The translations under genes and the position numbers were made by a program. The notes under the pieces are model-generated. The model saw only the letters and a list, made by a program, of their open reading frames with translations, had not been told where the DNA came from and searched no databases. From the NCBI GenBank assembly GCA_029242545.1, contig JAQWTV010000044.1, positions 1 through 60,638 on the forward strand: a stretch of DNA of 60,638 nucleotides, written 5' to 3'. Every line of letters starts with the position of its first letter. Position 1 is the first letter of the stretch. Origin of the DNA: Roseibacillus sp. GTDB lineage: Bacteria > Verrucomicrobiota > Verrucomicrobiia > Verrucomicrobiales > Akkermansiaceae. This document shows positions 19,611 to 27,627 of this stretch, one piece after another.

Positions 19611-20471
19611 CTAATCAGAAACCACAGAGCGATCGCCACCAGAAGCGACGCTATCTTGGGTATCCAATTGTTCACGAACAATTTCTTCATCAAGCTCTTC
19701 TTCATCATCTTCAACCTCCGGATCACGGAGGAAAATTTCTTCTAATCGCATGCTGAATGCTTCCTCCTCGAGATTTCTCTCAATCTTACCATCTATACAA
19801 AGAGAGACCTGTCCGGTTTCCTCACTGACCACAATCGTCACCGCATCACTCTCCTCGGTGAGGCCTATTGCCGCCCGGTGCCGCAATCCCATTGACCGGT
19901 CTCCAACCTCAGATTGGCTTACCGAGAACACACATGAGGCGGCAACGATTCTCTCTCCAGACAGAACTACTCCCCCATCATGCAGGGCGGTTTTAGGATG
20001 AAAGATGGTCAACGCCAACTCGGCACTGAGTATCCCTTTGATAGCCACACCGGTCTCAATGTGATCCTTCAGCCCTATACTCCGCTCAATCGCAAAGAGA
20101 GCTCCGTATCTCTTCTTGGAAAGCTGCCAGACCGCATCAGAGAGAGTTCCAAGAAACTCCTGCTGCTGAGTTGAATTAAAAGACCACAGACGGGAGCTCC
20201 CGAGGCGTGCAAGAGCCATCCTTAATTCTGGCTGGAAAATGATCAGGAGTGCCAGAGCCGCTACCACCGCCACCCGGGTGATAATAAATTGCATGACCTC
20301 GAGTTGCAGCAGCTGGGAGGCAAGCGTCAGAACCACAAAAATTATGGCCAGACCTACGAGAATTCTAGCCCCCCGGGTCGCCCTGAACGTGCGGTAGAGG
20401 TGATAGATGAAGGCCCAGAGAATCAGGATCTCTACTGCACTGCGCCAGTGCTCTTGCAAGAAACGTAACAC
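19611..20471 (-). CDS. cdaA: Diadenylate cyclase CdaA (c-di-AMP synthase)
   Basis: A membrane-bound DAC-domain enzyme (286 residues) making c-di-AMP from two ATP. Three hydrophobic segments fill residues about 12-90 (ILILWAFIYHLY, ILVGLAIIFVVLTLA, VAVVAALALLIIF), followed by the DAC domain with Asp165 in LHDGG (usual DGA, here DGG) and the RHR motif at 197-199. The last 40 residues are very acidic (EVEDDEEELDEE), probably a disordered tail. In several phyla cdaA sits beside folP; here folP lies 1.4 kb upstream on the same strand with an opposite-strand gene between them. c-di-AMP controls potassium and osmotic balance where studied. Confidence 0.95.
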   Translation of the reverse strand: MLRFLQEHWRSAVEILILWAFIYHLYRTFRATRGARILVGLAIIFVVLTLASQLLQLEVMQFIITRVAVVAALALLIIFQPELRMALARLGSSRLWSFNSTQQQEFLGTLSDAVWQLSKKRYGALFAIERSIGLKDHIETGVAIKGILSAELALTIFHPKTALHDGGVVLSGERIVAASCVFSVSQSEVGDRSMGLRHRAAIGLTEESDAVTIVVSEETGQVSLCIDGKIERNLEEEAFSMRLEEIFLRDPEVEDDEEELDEEIVREQLDTQDSVASGGDRSVVSD

Positions 20472-20654
20472 TTACCCAGAGGGAGCTTAACCTTAAGCAT
20501 TGCTCAGGCAACGGTAATCGTCACCGGAGTCCTGCCAAGACTCCTGAATGGGGCTCATTCCCTCCTTTGAACCGGAGATAACACCATCAATAGCTTTCCC
20601 CTGCCGCTCTGAACCTCTAGCCTCCCCCAAAACTTGGACCGCCATTATCTGCCC

Positions 20655-21866
20655 ATGAAAAAATTGCCGCTTTCCCTCTCCCTCTCTCTCGGCCTTTGCT
20701 CTGGTTTTATCCTCGCTGCTGAATCTCCATTCAAAGCCCAGACGATCGACCCACAGATCGCCATCGGTTATGGTCTGGCGGTCGGAGATGTCGACGGCGA
20801 TGGCGATCAGGATATCCTTCTCGCGGATAAGCGCGATTTCATCTGGTATGAAAACCCCTCATGGAAAAAGCATTTGTTCCACACCTTCCATAAGGGGGAT
20901 AAGCGCAACCAACTGCGGGACAATGTCTGCATCGCAGCACGTGACATTGATGGAGACGGAAAGGTGGAAATAGCCGTCGGTGGAAACTGGAATCCGGGGA
21001 ACACCGACAGCGAAGAACAATCCGGGTCGATCCATTATCTGGGATCTCTGGGCAAGGTAAAACCAGTCCAACTTCCTCATGATCCCACCACCCACCGCAT
21101 GCGGTGGGTTCATGTCGGCGACAAAAAATATGCCCTCGTAGTCCTACCTCTCCATGGGAGAGGAAATCGTGGAGGTGAGGGAAAGCCCGTCAATGTGACT
21201 GCCTACTTCCCTCCCAGCAATCCGTCCGCAGGCGGCAGCTGGAAAACCGCCATCATTAATAATGAGCTCCACAAGACTCATAACTTTGACTCTTTTGACA
21301 TCTCTCGAGATGGTTCTAATGATGCTGTAATCATCGGGGGAGCCGAGGGAGCCCGATCGGTCTGGCTTACTGAGGGGAAGTGGCAGTCGCAAGATCTCGC
21401 CTTACCCGACATGAATGGAGGGGCGGGCGAGATACGTATTGGCAAATTCGGTGAAGGTGAGCCTGTCCGACAAAGAAACACCTTCGCCTGTATAGAACCC
21501 ATTCACGGGAACACAGTCGCCGTTTACGAGGCAACTGGAAGCAAGGGAGAAGGAAAGGCGGGGTGGAAGCGAACAGTCCTTGATGACAGCCTCAACCAAG
21601 GCCATGCATTGGAATACGCCGACGTTCTCGGCACCGGAAGCCTTCAAGTCGTGGCAGGGTGGCGCAACCCCAATAAGGAGGGAAAAGTAGGCATCAAGCT
21701 ATATACCCCCGGCGAGCGACAAGGCATGTGGATCACACATCTTATTGACGACAAGATTGCCTGCGAGGATCTGAAAGTTGTCGATCTCAACAAGGATGGA
21801 AAGCCGGACATCATCGCCTGCGGCCGATCCACTCGAAACGTGGTAATCTACTGGAACAAGGGGTAA
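20655..21866 (+). CDS. Exported FG-GAP/VCBS-repeat protein
   Basis: A 403-residue protein starting at the ATG at 20655, which begins a signal peptide (MKKLPLSLSLSLGLCSGFILAA); an upstream in-frame ATG-less extension is unlikely. Calcium-binding FG-GAP type repeats are plain: DVDGDGDQD near residue 45, DIDGDGKVE near 93 and DLNKDGKPD near 380, with a seven-bladed beta-propeller expected between. Such proteins are extracellular or periplasmic binding or adhesion proteins, often near carbohydrate-active genes; no catalytic residues are evident. It lies on the plus strand between folP and cdaA, converging with folP 18 bp apart. Confidence 0.85.
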   Translation: MKKLPLSLSLSLGLCSGFILAAESPFKAQTIDPQIAIGYGLAVGDVDGDGDQDILLADKRDFIWYENPSWKKHLFHTFHKGDKRNQLRDNVCIAARDIDGDGKVEIAVGGNWNPGNTDSEEQSGSIHYLGSLGKVKPVQLPHDPTTHRMRWVHVGDKKYALVVLPLHGRGNRGGEGKPVNVTAYFPPSNPSAGGSWKTAIINNELHKTHNFDSFDISRDGSNDAVIIGGAEGARSVWLTEGKWQSQDLALPDMNGGAGEIRIGKFGEGEPVRQRNTFACIEPIHGNTVAVYEATGSKGEGKAGWKRTVLDDSLNQGHALEYADVLGTGSLQVVAGWRNPNKEGKVGIKLYTPGERQGMWITHLIDDKIACEDLKVVDLNKDGKPDIIACGRSTRNVVIYWNKG

Positions 21867-21884
21867 GCGTATCTCTCTCTCCGC

Positions 21885-22808
21885 TCAACTTCGGGAGATA
21901 GTTTGGGTGCCACCGTCCGAGGCTAGAACGGCTTCGACGACCCTGAGGGCATCACTATTCTCTTTTACCAAATGAACTCGGTGCAGAAGCACACCCTGCA
22001 TACGGCTCGCTGCTGTCAAGGCCACCGTAGACCACTCCCGGAGATCAGGTGAGTCGTCGTCCAGAACCTTCCCGAGGAAACTTTTTCGGGAAATTCCGAT
22101 GAGAAGCGGGCGTCCCCGCACCGCCAGCTTCTCCAAATCGCTGAGCAGGGAAAGGTTATGACTCAAGTTCTTCCCAAAACCAATTCCCGGGTCGAAGACC
22201 AGGCTTTCTGCATCAATACCTGAGGACGTGAGGGTCATGTACCGATCCTCAAAAAAATCCCGCACCTCAGCCCTTACGTCCACATAGCTAGGATCAGCCT
22301 GCATGGTTCGTGGCTGCCCCTGCATGTGCATGACAACAATTCCACAACCCGCCCTTGCACAGACTTCCAGCATCTTCTCATCTGCTCTTAGTCCAGACAC
22401 ATCATTCACTATATCCGCCCCAGCATTCAGGGCCTGCTCTGCAACAACAGCCTTACTGGTATCGATGGAAATTGGGCCCGCCCACTCGGAGCGCAGCATC
22501 TCAATCACCGGGATTGTTCGATTCAGCTCTTGGGAAACGGTTACTGGAGATGCGCCCGGGCGGGTTGATTCACCGCCAACGTCGATAATGCCAACTCCCT
22601 CGGCAATCATGGCACGAGCCCTCTTCAAGGCCTGATCGACTGCGAGGTAACGCCCTCCATCCGAGAACGAATCAGGAGTCACATTGAGAATTCCCATGAT
22701 AACCCCCTGGTCCAGCCGGAGAGTATTTGTGCCTGCTTTCCAAATCACTGCTATGAAGAGAAAAAAGCCTAATTTCCAGCCCACCGCATCAAAAAAGCGG
22801 GCAAGCAA
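21885..22808 (-). CDS. folP: Dihydropteroate synthase
   Basis: Folate-pathway enzyme joining pABA to the pterin pyrophosphate. The signature MGILNVTPDSFSDGG is followed by GVGIIDVGGESTRPGA, DTSKAVVAE, NDVSG and DPGIGFGK, all in order. As called, the protein has 307 residues from a TTG at 22808 preceded by GAGGA; this adds a hydrophobic stretch (GFFLFIAVIW) not usual for FolP. A GTG at 22748 would give 287 residues, nearer the family norm, so the start is uncertain. Confidence 0.95.
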   Translation of the reverse strand: MLARFFDAVGWKLGFFLFIAVIWKAGTNTLRLDQGVIMGILNVTPDSFSDGGRYLAVDQALKRARAMIAEGVGIIDVGGESTRPGASPVTVSQELNRTIPVIEMLRSEWAGPISIDTSKAVVAEQALNAGADIVNDVSGLRADEKMLEVCARAGCGIVVMHMQGQPRTMQADPSYVDVRAEVRDFFEDRYMTLTSSGIDAESLVFDPGIGFGKNLSHNLSLLSDLEKLAVRGRPLLIGISRKSFLGKVLDDDSPDLREWSTVALTAASRMQGVLLHRVHLVKENSDALRVVEAVLASDGGTQTISRS

Positions 22809-22891
22809 CTCGTCCTCACCCTCGCCAGGCGTCTGGGGAGATTCTCATTAGCCGTTGCCATCCTGCGAACTCACGGCTACCTCTTGAGCTC

Positions 22892-23467
22892 ATGCCTTCC
22901 CCTCGTGCAGCCCTCCTGGCGATTCTTTCTGCGATCTTAATGCTCTGTGTAGCCCCGGGCATCGCAATGGGCCAGCAGGAGAAAAAGTCTTTCCCTGACA
23001 AATTTCAGGAGAAATGGGAAAAAGACGGTCCGAATGTGCGTATCAAGCGTCATCAAGACGGCTCGCGTACCGTTTTCAGGCGCAGCCCCGATGACCGGAC
23101 ACTCGTTAAGCGGACTTGGGGCACAAATGGCGCGGTAAAAATGATCGTCGTCTATCGCCTCAACCCGAAGGGAGATCCTCTCGCCTGTAAGATCTACGAT
23201 GGCCGTGAGGCCCTCCTCTACAAAGTCTCTTACGGCTATAGCAGGACCACTGGTCGCTTACAGGCGGAACGGATGTTTGACGCGAGGGCCCTTCGAACAA
23301 ACCCGGAAACAGGCAAAGAAACTCCAATCCGGGTAATGTATTACAACTATGACGCCCGGGGCAATCAAACCGCCCCTGAAGTATACACTTTCAAGGAAGG
23401 CAAAAAGGCAGAAGAAGTCTTCGGGGCACACGGAACCTTCCCCCGGGATAATCCCTTCAAGCCCTGA
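22892..23467 (+). CDS. Exported protein of unknown function
   Basis: A 191-residue protein with a clear signal peptide (hydrophobic residues 5-26, cleavage near AMG/QQ). The mature part is basic and beta-rich, with a repeated pattern resembling strand-turn units (GSRTVFRRSPDDRTL, KVSYGYSRTTGRLQAE, YYNYDARGNQ), reminiscent of YD/RHS-type or MORN-like strand repeats but too short to assign. I do not recognise the family. It is divergent from folP and 22 bp ahead of another unknown envelope gene, so the pair is likely cotranscribed. Confidence 0.7.
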   Translation: MPSPRAALLAILSAILMLCVAPGIAMGQQEKKSFPDKFQEKWEKDGPNVRIKRHQDGSRTVFRRSPDDRTLVKRTWGTNGAVKMIVVYRLNPKGDPLACKIYDGREALLYKVSYGYSRTTGRLQAERMFDARALRTNPETGKETPIRVMYYNYDARGNQTAPEVYTFKEGKKAEEVFGAHGTFPRDNPFKP

Positions 23468-23489
23468 TTACTTCACGGCTTAAAGACCA

Positions 23490-24659
23490 ATGAAAGGCAC
23501 CGGAAGCCTTCTTATTCTTACGATTGCCGCAATCACGGCGGGGGTTCTCCTTGTGGTTTTCAAACCGGATCAACTACCACGAAGTTCCGGGCAGGATGAG
23601 GACGAGCCCAGCGCAGAAGCCTACGTGGAGGAAATTCTCAGACTCCGCTTCAAGTCCCCACCTGTTCTTCTTCCAGTTCCAGCGGGGACATGGCTTGCCA
23701 GAGTTGATGCGAACCTCTCCGCGCAGTTCGGACCAGGCGGTCTAGCCCGAAGATCCCGGGCCCTTGATTTAATGGGCTTTCGTGAATTTTCGGGACAATC
23801 CCTCAGGCAAGGCCTCTCCGCCCTTCAGTCAGTTGGGCTACGAGGCTGGCTCGACTCAGCCGAGGGCGCGCTATTGCTCGCTGATGACTTCGACGAAACA
23901 CAGACTGAGGATAGAGTTCTACTCCATGGCTTGCTTGCCCAACTTCTCATCGAGCAGATCAGCCCCATGGCACTCGGTCAGCTGAGTGACGACGAGTGGA
24001 TTGCTGAATCCGCTCTCCGCTCAGCGATAGCGGAATCAATTACCGCAAAGCTTCGCGACGAAGAGCGGGAATCGTTCCTTCTACCAACAGCCCTGATCAC
24101 TGAAAGGGAATCTCTCCTTGCCGGGCTTCCGATCTACCTTGCTGCCCTGGGCGAACTCCCTCAGGAACGGGGAGCTGCTCGAATCTTTGTCGAAACTCGT
24201 TTGCGGACGAAGTCCCGCACTCTCCCGGATCTTATTAAAAATCCTCCTCGAAGTACCCTCGAACTACTCGGAGGGGACCATTCTTCAATCGCGCCAGTTA
24301 CTCTTCCATCCCTTCGTCCCGAACATGCCAATCAACTGGAAGAGTCTCTCGGTGCCCTGCAGGTCCAGACTCTCATCGAGTGGATGGAAAGCTACGAGCA
24401 GGCTCAAGCTCTCGCCTTGCTATGGCGTGGAGACCGTTATCGCCTCTTCGCAAACTCAAGCGGTGATCATCTCATCTGGGTATGCCGATGGGAAACTGCC
24501 GCTGCTGCCAGCAGGGCAACCGAGATCTTCTCTAAACTCGACGACAGCTCAAACACTCCAAAGCGTTTCATCTCTGTTTCGGCAGACGGAAACACTACGA
24601 TCTTTACCAACTGTGCCGACAGCGAGACCCAGGATTCACTAGGACTGACCCGGCAATAG
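23490..24659 (+). CDS. Membrane-anchored or exported protein of unknown function
   Basis: A 389-residue protein with one N-terminal hydrophobic segment (SLLILTIAAITAGVLLVVF, residues 6-24) and no further membrane spans. The rest is a soluble, mostly helical domain with many Leu and acidic residues, followed from about residue 300 by a beta-richer segment (WRGDRYRLFANSSGDHLIWVCRW). No catalytic motif is visible and I do not recognise the family. It starts 22 bp after the exported 191-residue gene, suggesting a two-gene unit of the envelope. Confidence 0.7.
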   Translation: MKGTGSLLILTIAAITAGVLLVVFKPDQLPRSSGQDEDEPSAEAYVEEILRLRFKSPPVLLPVPAGTWLARVDANLSAQFGPGGLARRSRALDLMGFREFSGQSLRQGLSALQSVGLRGWLDSAEGALLLADDFDETQTEDRVLLHGLLAQLLIEQISPMALGQLSDDEWIAESALRSAIAESITAKLRDEERESFLLPTALITERESLLAGLPIYLAALGELPQERGAARIFVETRLRTKSRTLPDLIKNPPRSTLELLGGDHSSIAPVTLPSLRPEHANQLEESLGALQVQTLIEWMESYEQAQALALLWRGDRYRLFANSSGDHLIWVCRWETAAAASRATEIFSKLDDSSNTPKRFISVSADGNTTIFTNCADSETQDSLGLTRQ

Positions 24660-24766
24660 GGCAAAGCCTCAGGGTCCTTCCAGCTCAAGGCTTATACCAC
24701 TTTCCTTTCCAGCGGCTCCTCTCTACGGTGGACAGAGCCCCTGTTAAGCGGGTATCTTTTCCGCAG

Positions 24767-25042
24767 ATGATCGCAAAGAAAATCATCTTCTCCGGACGCG
24801 TCCAGGGAGTTGGGTTCCGCTACACCACCAAGGAGGTAGCTACGGGCTATGATGTTGTGGGCTCAGTAAAAAACCTTCCCGATGGCTCCGTAGAGCTACT
24901 GATCATGGGGGAGTCCGACGAAACTGACGCCTACCTGAGCGAACTTACCGAGGAGAGTGCGGTCTCGCACTTCATCAAGGAGATGCAGACAGAAGAGGTC
25001 CCTCTTCTTGAGAACGCAAAGGGATTTGTGATCAGCAGGTAA
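24767..25042 (+). CDS. acyP: Acylphosphatase
   Basis: A small enzyme that hydrolyses acyl phosphates. The ATG at 24767 gives 91 residues, the family's normal length, with the first signature GRVQGVGFRYTT (catalytic Arg) and the second G(S)VKNLPDGSVELL (catalytic Asn). A longer reading from 24728 adds 13 residues with no support. It lies after the unknown membrane-anchored gene and converges with an exported unknown gene. Confidence 0.95.
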   Translation: MIAKKIIFSGRVQGVGFRYTTKEVATGYDVVGSVKNLPDGSVELLIMGESDETDAYLSELTEESAVSHFIKEMQTEEVPLLENAKGFVISR

Positions 25043-25085
25043 GAGGGCTGCCCGACAAGAGCCGTCAGACATCTGTGATTCACGG

Positions 25086-25964
25086 TCACTCCTCCTCAAT
25101 AATACGGTAGATCTCCCTCTCTCCAAACGGCAGAACGGTCCACGTAGTTTCGTCGCTCTGAGCCTGAGTTGAGCTTTTTTCCCGCCAGCAGAGATCTTCA
25201 GCAAGATATTGAATCACATAGAATTTGCCTGGCACACTGCCCCACTTTAATACGATTTCATCAAATCCAGGATCATAGCTAACTTCTCGCAGCTCCACGA
25301 ATTCCAAGTTTGCCATTCGTGTCCTGATGCTTTCCGGGGCTAGCGTGAAATTAATAATATCGCCAGAACCACTTGAGATAACCCCCCTCGCCGCCGTAAT
25401 ACGGGTGAAGCTCTGGGACACGCAGGCGAGCTCAGTGGAGTCAAGGTAGCTTGGTGCGATTTCGGCCCCCACCGATGAATCGCTGAATTCAATTTGAATT
25501 CTAGGATTATCCGTCGGAGCCAGCTCCCCGGGAAATAAGGGAAAGCTACCGCCGTCATCTTCTGCGACTGTCAGCCTGAAACGGTCAACGGTGTCACCCG
25601 CAACCTTCACATCCTGAACCTCAATACTATAGGGAGGACCTGAGGAGCCAGACCCCAGAGTTCCCTGCCATGTGTAATCTCCGATCGTAATAACGATATC
25701 GAGATCGATAGATTGGTAGTATTCCTCCTGCTGCCAGAAGAGCTGATCATTGAGGTCAAAGACCTGCCTGAAAATCTCTCCCTCACTTCTGTTATTATAG
25801 CTAAGCTCGACTGTGACCGGGTCGCCGCTGGCCACCATGGGTAGAAAACTCTCTCCGCGCACAACATCTACGTCACCCATCGCGTGCCATTCCACCTCCG
25901 CAGCATGGCTAGGGAGAAACCCCAGCACTGACCCGACAAGGGATATGATCATTCGACGATGCAT
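25086..25964 (-). CDS. Exported protein of unknown function
   Basis: A 292-residue protein with a signal peptide (MHRRMIISLVGSVLGFLPSHA). The mature part is acidic and beta-rich. The C-terminal 70 residues (EIVLKWGSVPGKFYVIQYLAEDLCWRE) match a beta-sandwich module frequently found at the end of exported Verrucomicrobiota proteins, there often before a sorting signal; no PEP-CTERM or similar anchor follows here. I cannot assign a function. It is convergent with the acylphosphatase gene and 68 bp downstream of cutA on the same strand. Confidence 0.65.
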   Translation of the reverse strand: MHRRMIISLVGSVLGFLPSHAAEVEWHAMGDVDVVRGESFLPMVASGDPVTVELSYNNRSEGEIFRQVFDLNDQLFWQQEEYYQSIDLDIVITIGDYTWQGTLGSGSSGPPYSIEVQDVKVAGDTVDRFRLTVAEDDGGSFPLFPGELAPTDNPRIQIEFSDSSVGAEIAPSYLDSTELACVSQSFTRITAARGVISSGSGDIINFTLAPESIRTRMANLEFVELREVSYDPGFDEIVLKWGSVPGKFYVIQYLAEDLCWREKSSTQAQSDETTWTVLPFGEREIYRIIEEE

Positions 25965-26032
25965 CTACATTCTGGAGGGTACGCGATTCGGAAAGGTCCT
26001 CAAGTATCTACCGGCCAACTTGCACACGATTC

Positions 26033-26353
26033 TCAACGCGCAGTGACGGTCTGAACCCATTTGAGGTAATCCTCCCCCCCAGCGGCCACTGGGACTACAA
26101 GAAACTCAGGCACCTCGTAGGGATGCAACGCTCCCAGCTCCTGCTCAAGCTCGATCAGCCGTTCTGAGGTGGTCTTGAAAACCGCAAGAACTTCCTGCTC
26201 CGAGGTGGTCTTTCCCTCCCAGCTGAATATGGACTCCACAGCAGGAATGAGATTTACGCAGGCAACCAGTTGCTTTTCTATCATCAGTGTGCCAATATGT
26301 CGCGCCTTCGGGAGATCCGGGAAGCTACAGAGGACGATCTGAACATTGCTCAT
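26033..26353 (-). CDS. cutA: CutA-type divalent cation tolerance / signalling protein
   Basis: A trimeric PII-like fold protein of the CutA1 family. The ATG at 26353 (MSNVQIVLCSFPD) gives 106 residues and has GAGG five bases upstream, which decides it against a reading starting 22 codons earlier. Landmarks are LVACVNLIPAVESIFSWEG and HPYEVPEFLVVP. CutA was named for copper tolerance but its role is unsettled. Its start codon lies opposite the upstream part of the divergent kinase frame, so the two genes are packed head to head. Confidence 0.95.
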   Translation of the reverse strand: MSNVQIVLCSFPDLPKARHIGTLMIEKQLVACVNLIPAVESIFSWEGKTTSEQEVLAVFKTTSERLIELEQELGALHPYEVPEFLVVPVAAGGEDYLKWVQTVTAR

Positions 26354-26402
26354 GGCTTCCTCAGTAGCCCAGAAGGTTCTCCCGGCAACAAGCAAAAGAG
26401 GA

Positions 26403-27593
26403 TTGAACACCGGATTCATAGAGAAACTGATCGCCAGGCTGGATCGTCTCGACCCTCATCAGGTTCAGACTCTTGTAGACCGTCTCGTTCGAGAGAGGGG
26501 GTTTCTAGAGAACGTCTTTCAGTCACTCGAGGAGGGCGTCCTCATTCTCGACCCGGATGGGGCAGTGACTTTTCTCAATCGAGCTGCATGCGGCTTTTTT
26601 GGGCTTCACGAAGAGGAGTCTGTTGGTCAATCCTTGGACGTCTTAGTTCGGGGCCTCGACTGGCCCTCTCTCGCCGGTCCCGGACGCCAGTCAGTCAATC
26701 GAGACCTCGAGGTCTTTTACCCTGAAAACCGTTTTCTCAATTTCTACCTCTCGCCACTGGTAGAAGATGTCGACGGACAGGAAGAACTGCTCGGCTACGT
26801 GATGCTTGTTCGTGACATCACCGAATCTCGCCGGGAAACCGAGGAGACCATTGAAAGCGAAAAACTGAATGCCCTCACCCTTCTCGCTGCTGGCGTAGCT
26901 CACGAAATAGGGAACCCCCTGAATTCGCTCGGAATTCACCTCCAACTTCTTGAGCGAAAAATTACGGACCTGCCACCTGCAGACAGGAGTAATCTGGATG
27001 AGCATCTCACAACCGCCCAGAATGAGATTAAACGCCTGGACAGCCTCTTGAAGGAATTCCTTCATGCGATCCGCCCTGCCACACCCATCCGAAAGTTAGG
27101 TAGCCTCAATCAGGTAGTTGAAGACACTCTCGCATTATTAGCGCCTGAAATGGAGGAACGAAATGCGACTGTCCACCTTAACCTCGATGAGAAGCTGCCC
27201 GCACTTCTTCTGGATAGCGACCAAATGAAGCAGGCCTTGTTCAACCTTCTCAAGAACGCCTACCAGGCCCTACCTGGGTCAGGTGGAGAAATCCATATTG
27301 AGTCTGCCAGCAATGAATTCGAGATCGTCGTCTCCGTCCAGGATAACGGGTCAGGAATCTCCTCCGAATTAATGGGATCTCTCTTTGAGCCATTCCGCTC
27401 CGGTCGAAAATCAGGAACGGGACTTGGCCTTCTCATCGTTCGGCGGATTGTTCGTGAACACAACGGTGAAATTAAGGTTGAAAGCGAAGAAGGGAAGGGA
27501 ACGAGCGTGCATATTTACCTCCCGCTCATCGAAAAGCGCGTTCGCCTTATCGAAGACTCCTCACCCCGGACGAAATCCGTTATCGAGGTCTGA
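26403..27593 (+). CDS. PAS-domain sensor histidine kinase, NtrB-like
   Basis: A soluble two-component kinase of about 396 residues. An N-terminal helix (FIEKLIARLDRLDPHQVQTL) leads into a PAS domain at about residues 35-150 (GVLILDPDGAVTFLNRAA). A HisKA domain has His167 in VAHEIGNPLNSL, and the HATPase_c domain shows N-box FNLLKNAYQAL, DNGSGI and GTGLGL. No membrane segment is present, so it senses a cytosolic signal. The start is uncertain: TTG 26403 avoids overlapping cutA, while ATG 26352 or TTG 26346 would overlap its start codon. The cognate sigma-54 activator follows after 34 bp. Confidence 0.93.
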   Translation: MNTGFIEKLIARLDRLDPHQVQTLVDRLVRERGFLENVFQSLEEGVLILDPDGAVTFLNRAACGFFGLHEEESVGQSLDVLVRGLDWPSLAGPGRQSVNRDLEVFYPENRFLNFYLSPLVEDVDGQEELLGYVMLVRDITESRRETEETIESEKLNALTLLAAGVAHEIGNPLNSLGIHLQLLERKITDLPPADRSNLDEHLTTAQNEIKRLDSLLKEFLHAIRPATPIRKLGSLNQVVEDTLALLAPEMEERNATVHLNLDEKLPALLLDSDQMKQALFNLLKNAYQALPGSGGEIHIESASNEFEIVVSVQDNGSGISSELMGSLFEPFRSGRKSGTGLGLLIVRRIVREHNGEIKVESEEGKGTSVHIYLPLIEKRVRLIEDSSPRTKSVIEV

Positions 27594-27627
27594 GAGGACC
27601 TGAATATCCCCGTCAGGGGCTTACCTC

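Noticed and set aside
24660-24727. Terminator after the unknown membrane-anchored gene (AAGCCT/AGGCTT)
   Set aside because: The loop is too long and there is no T-tract.
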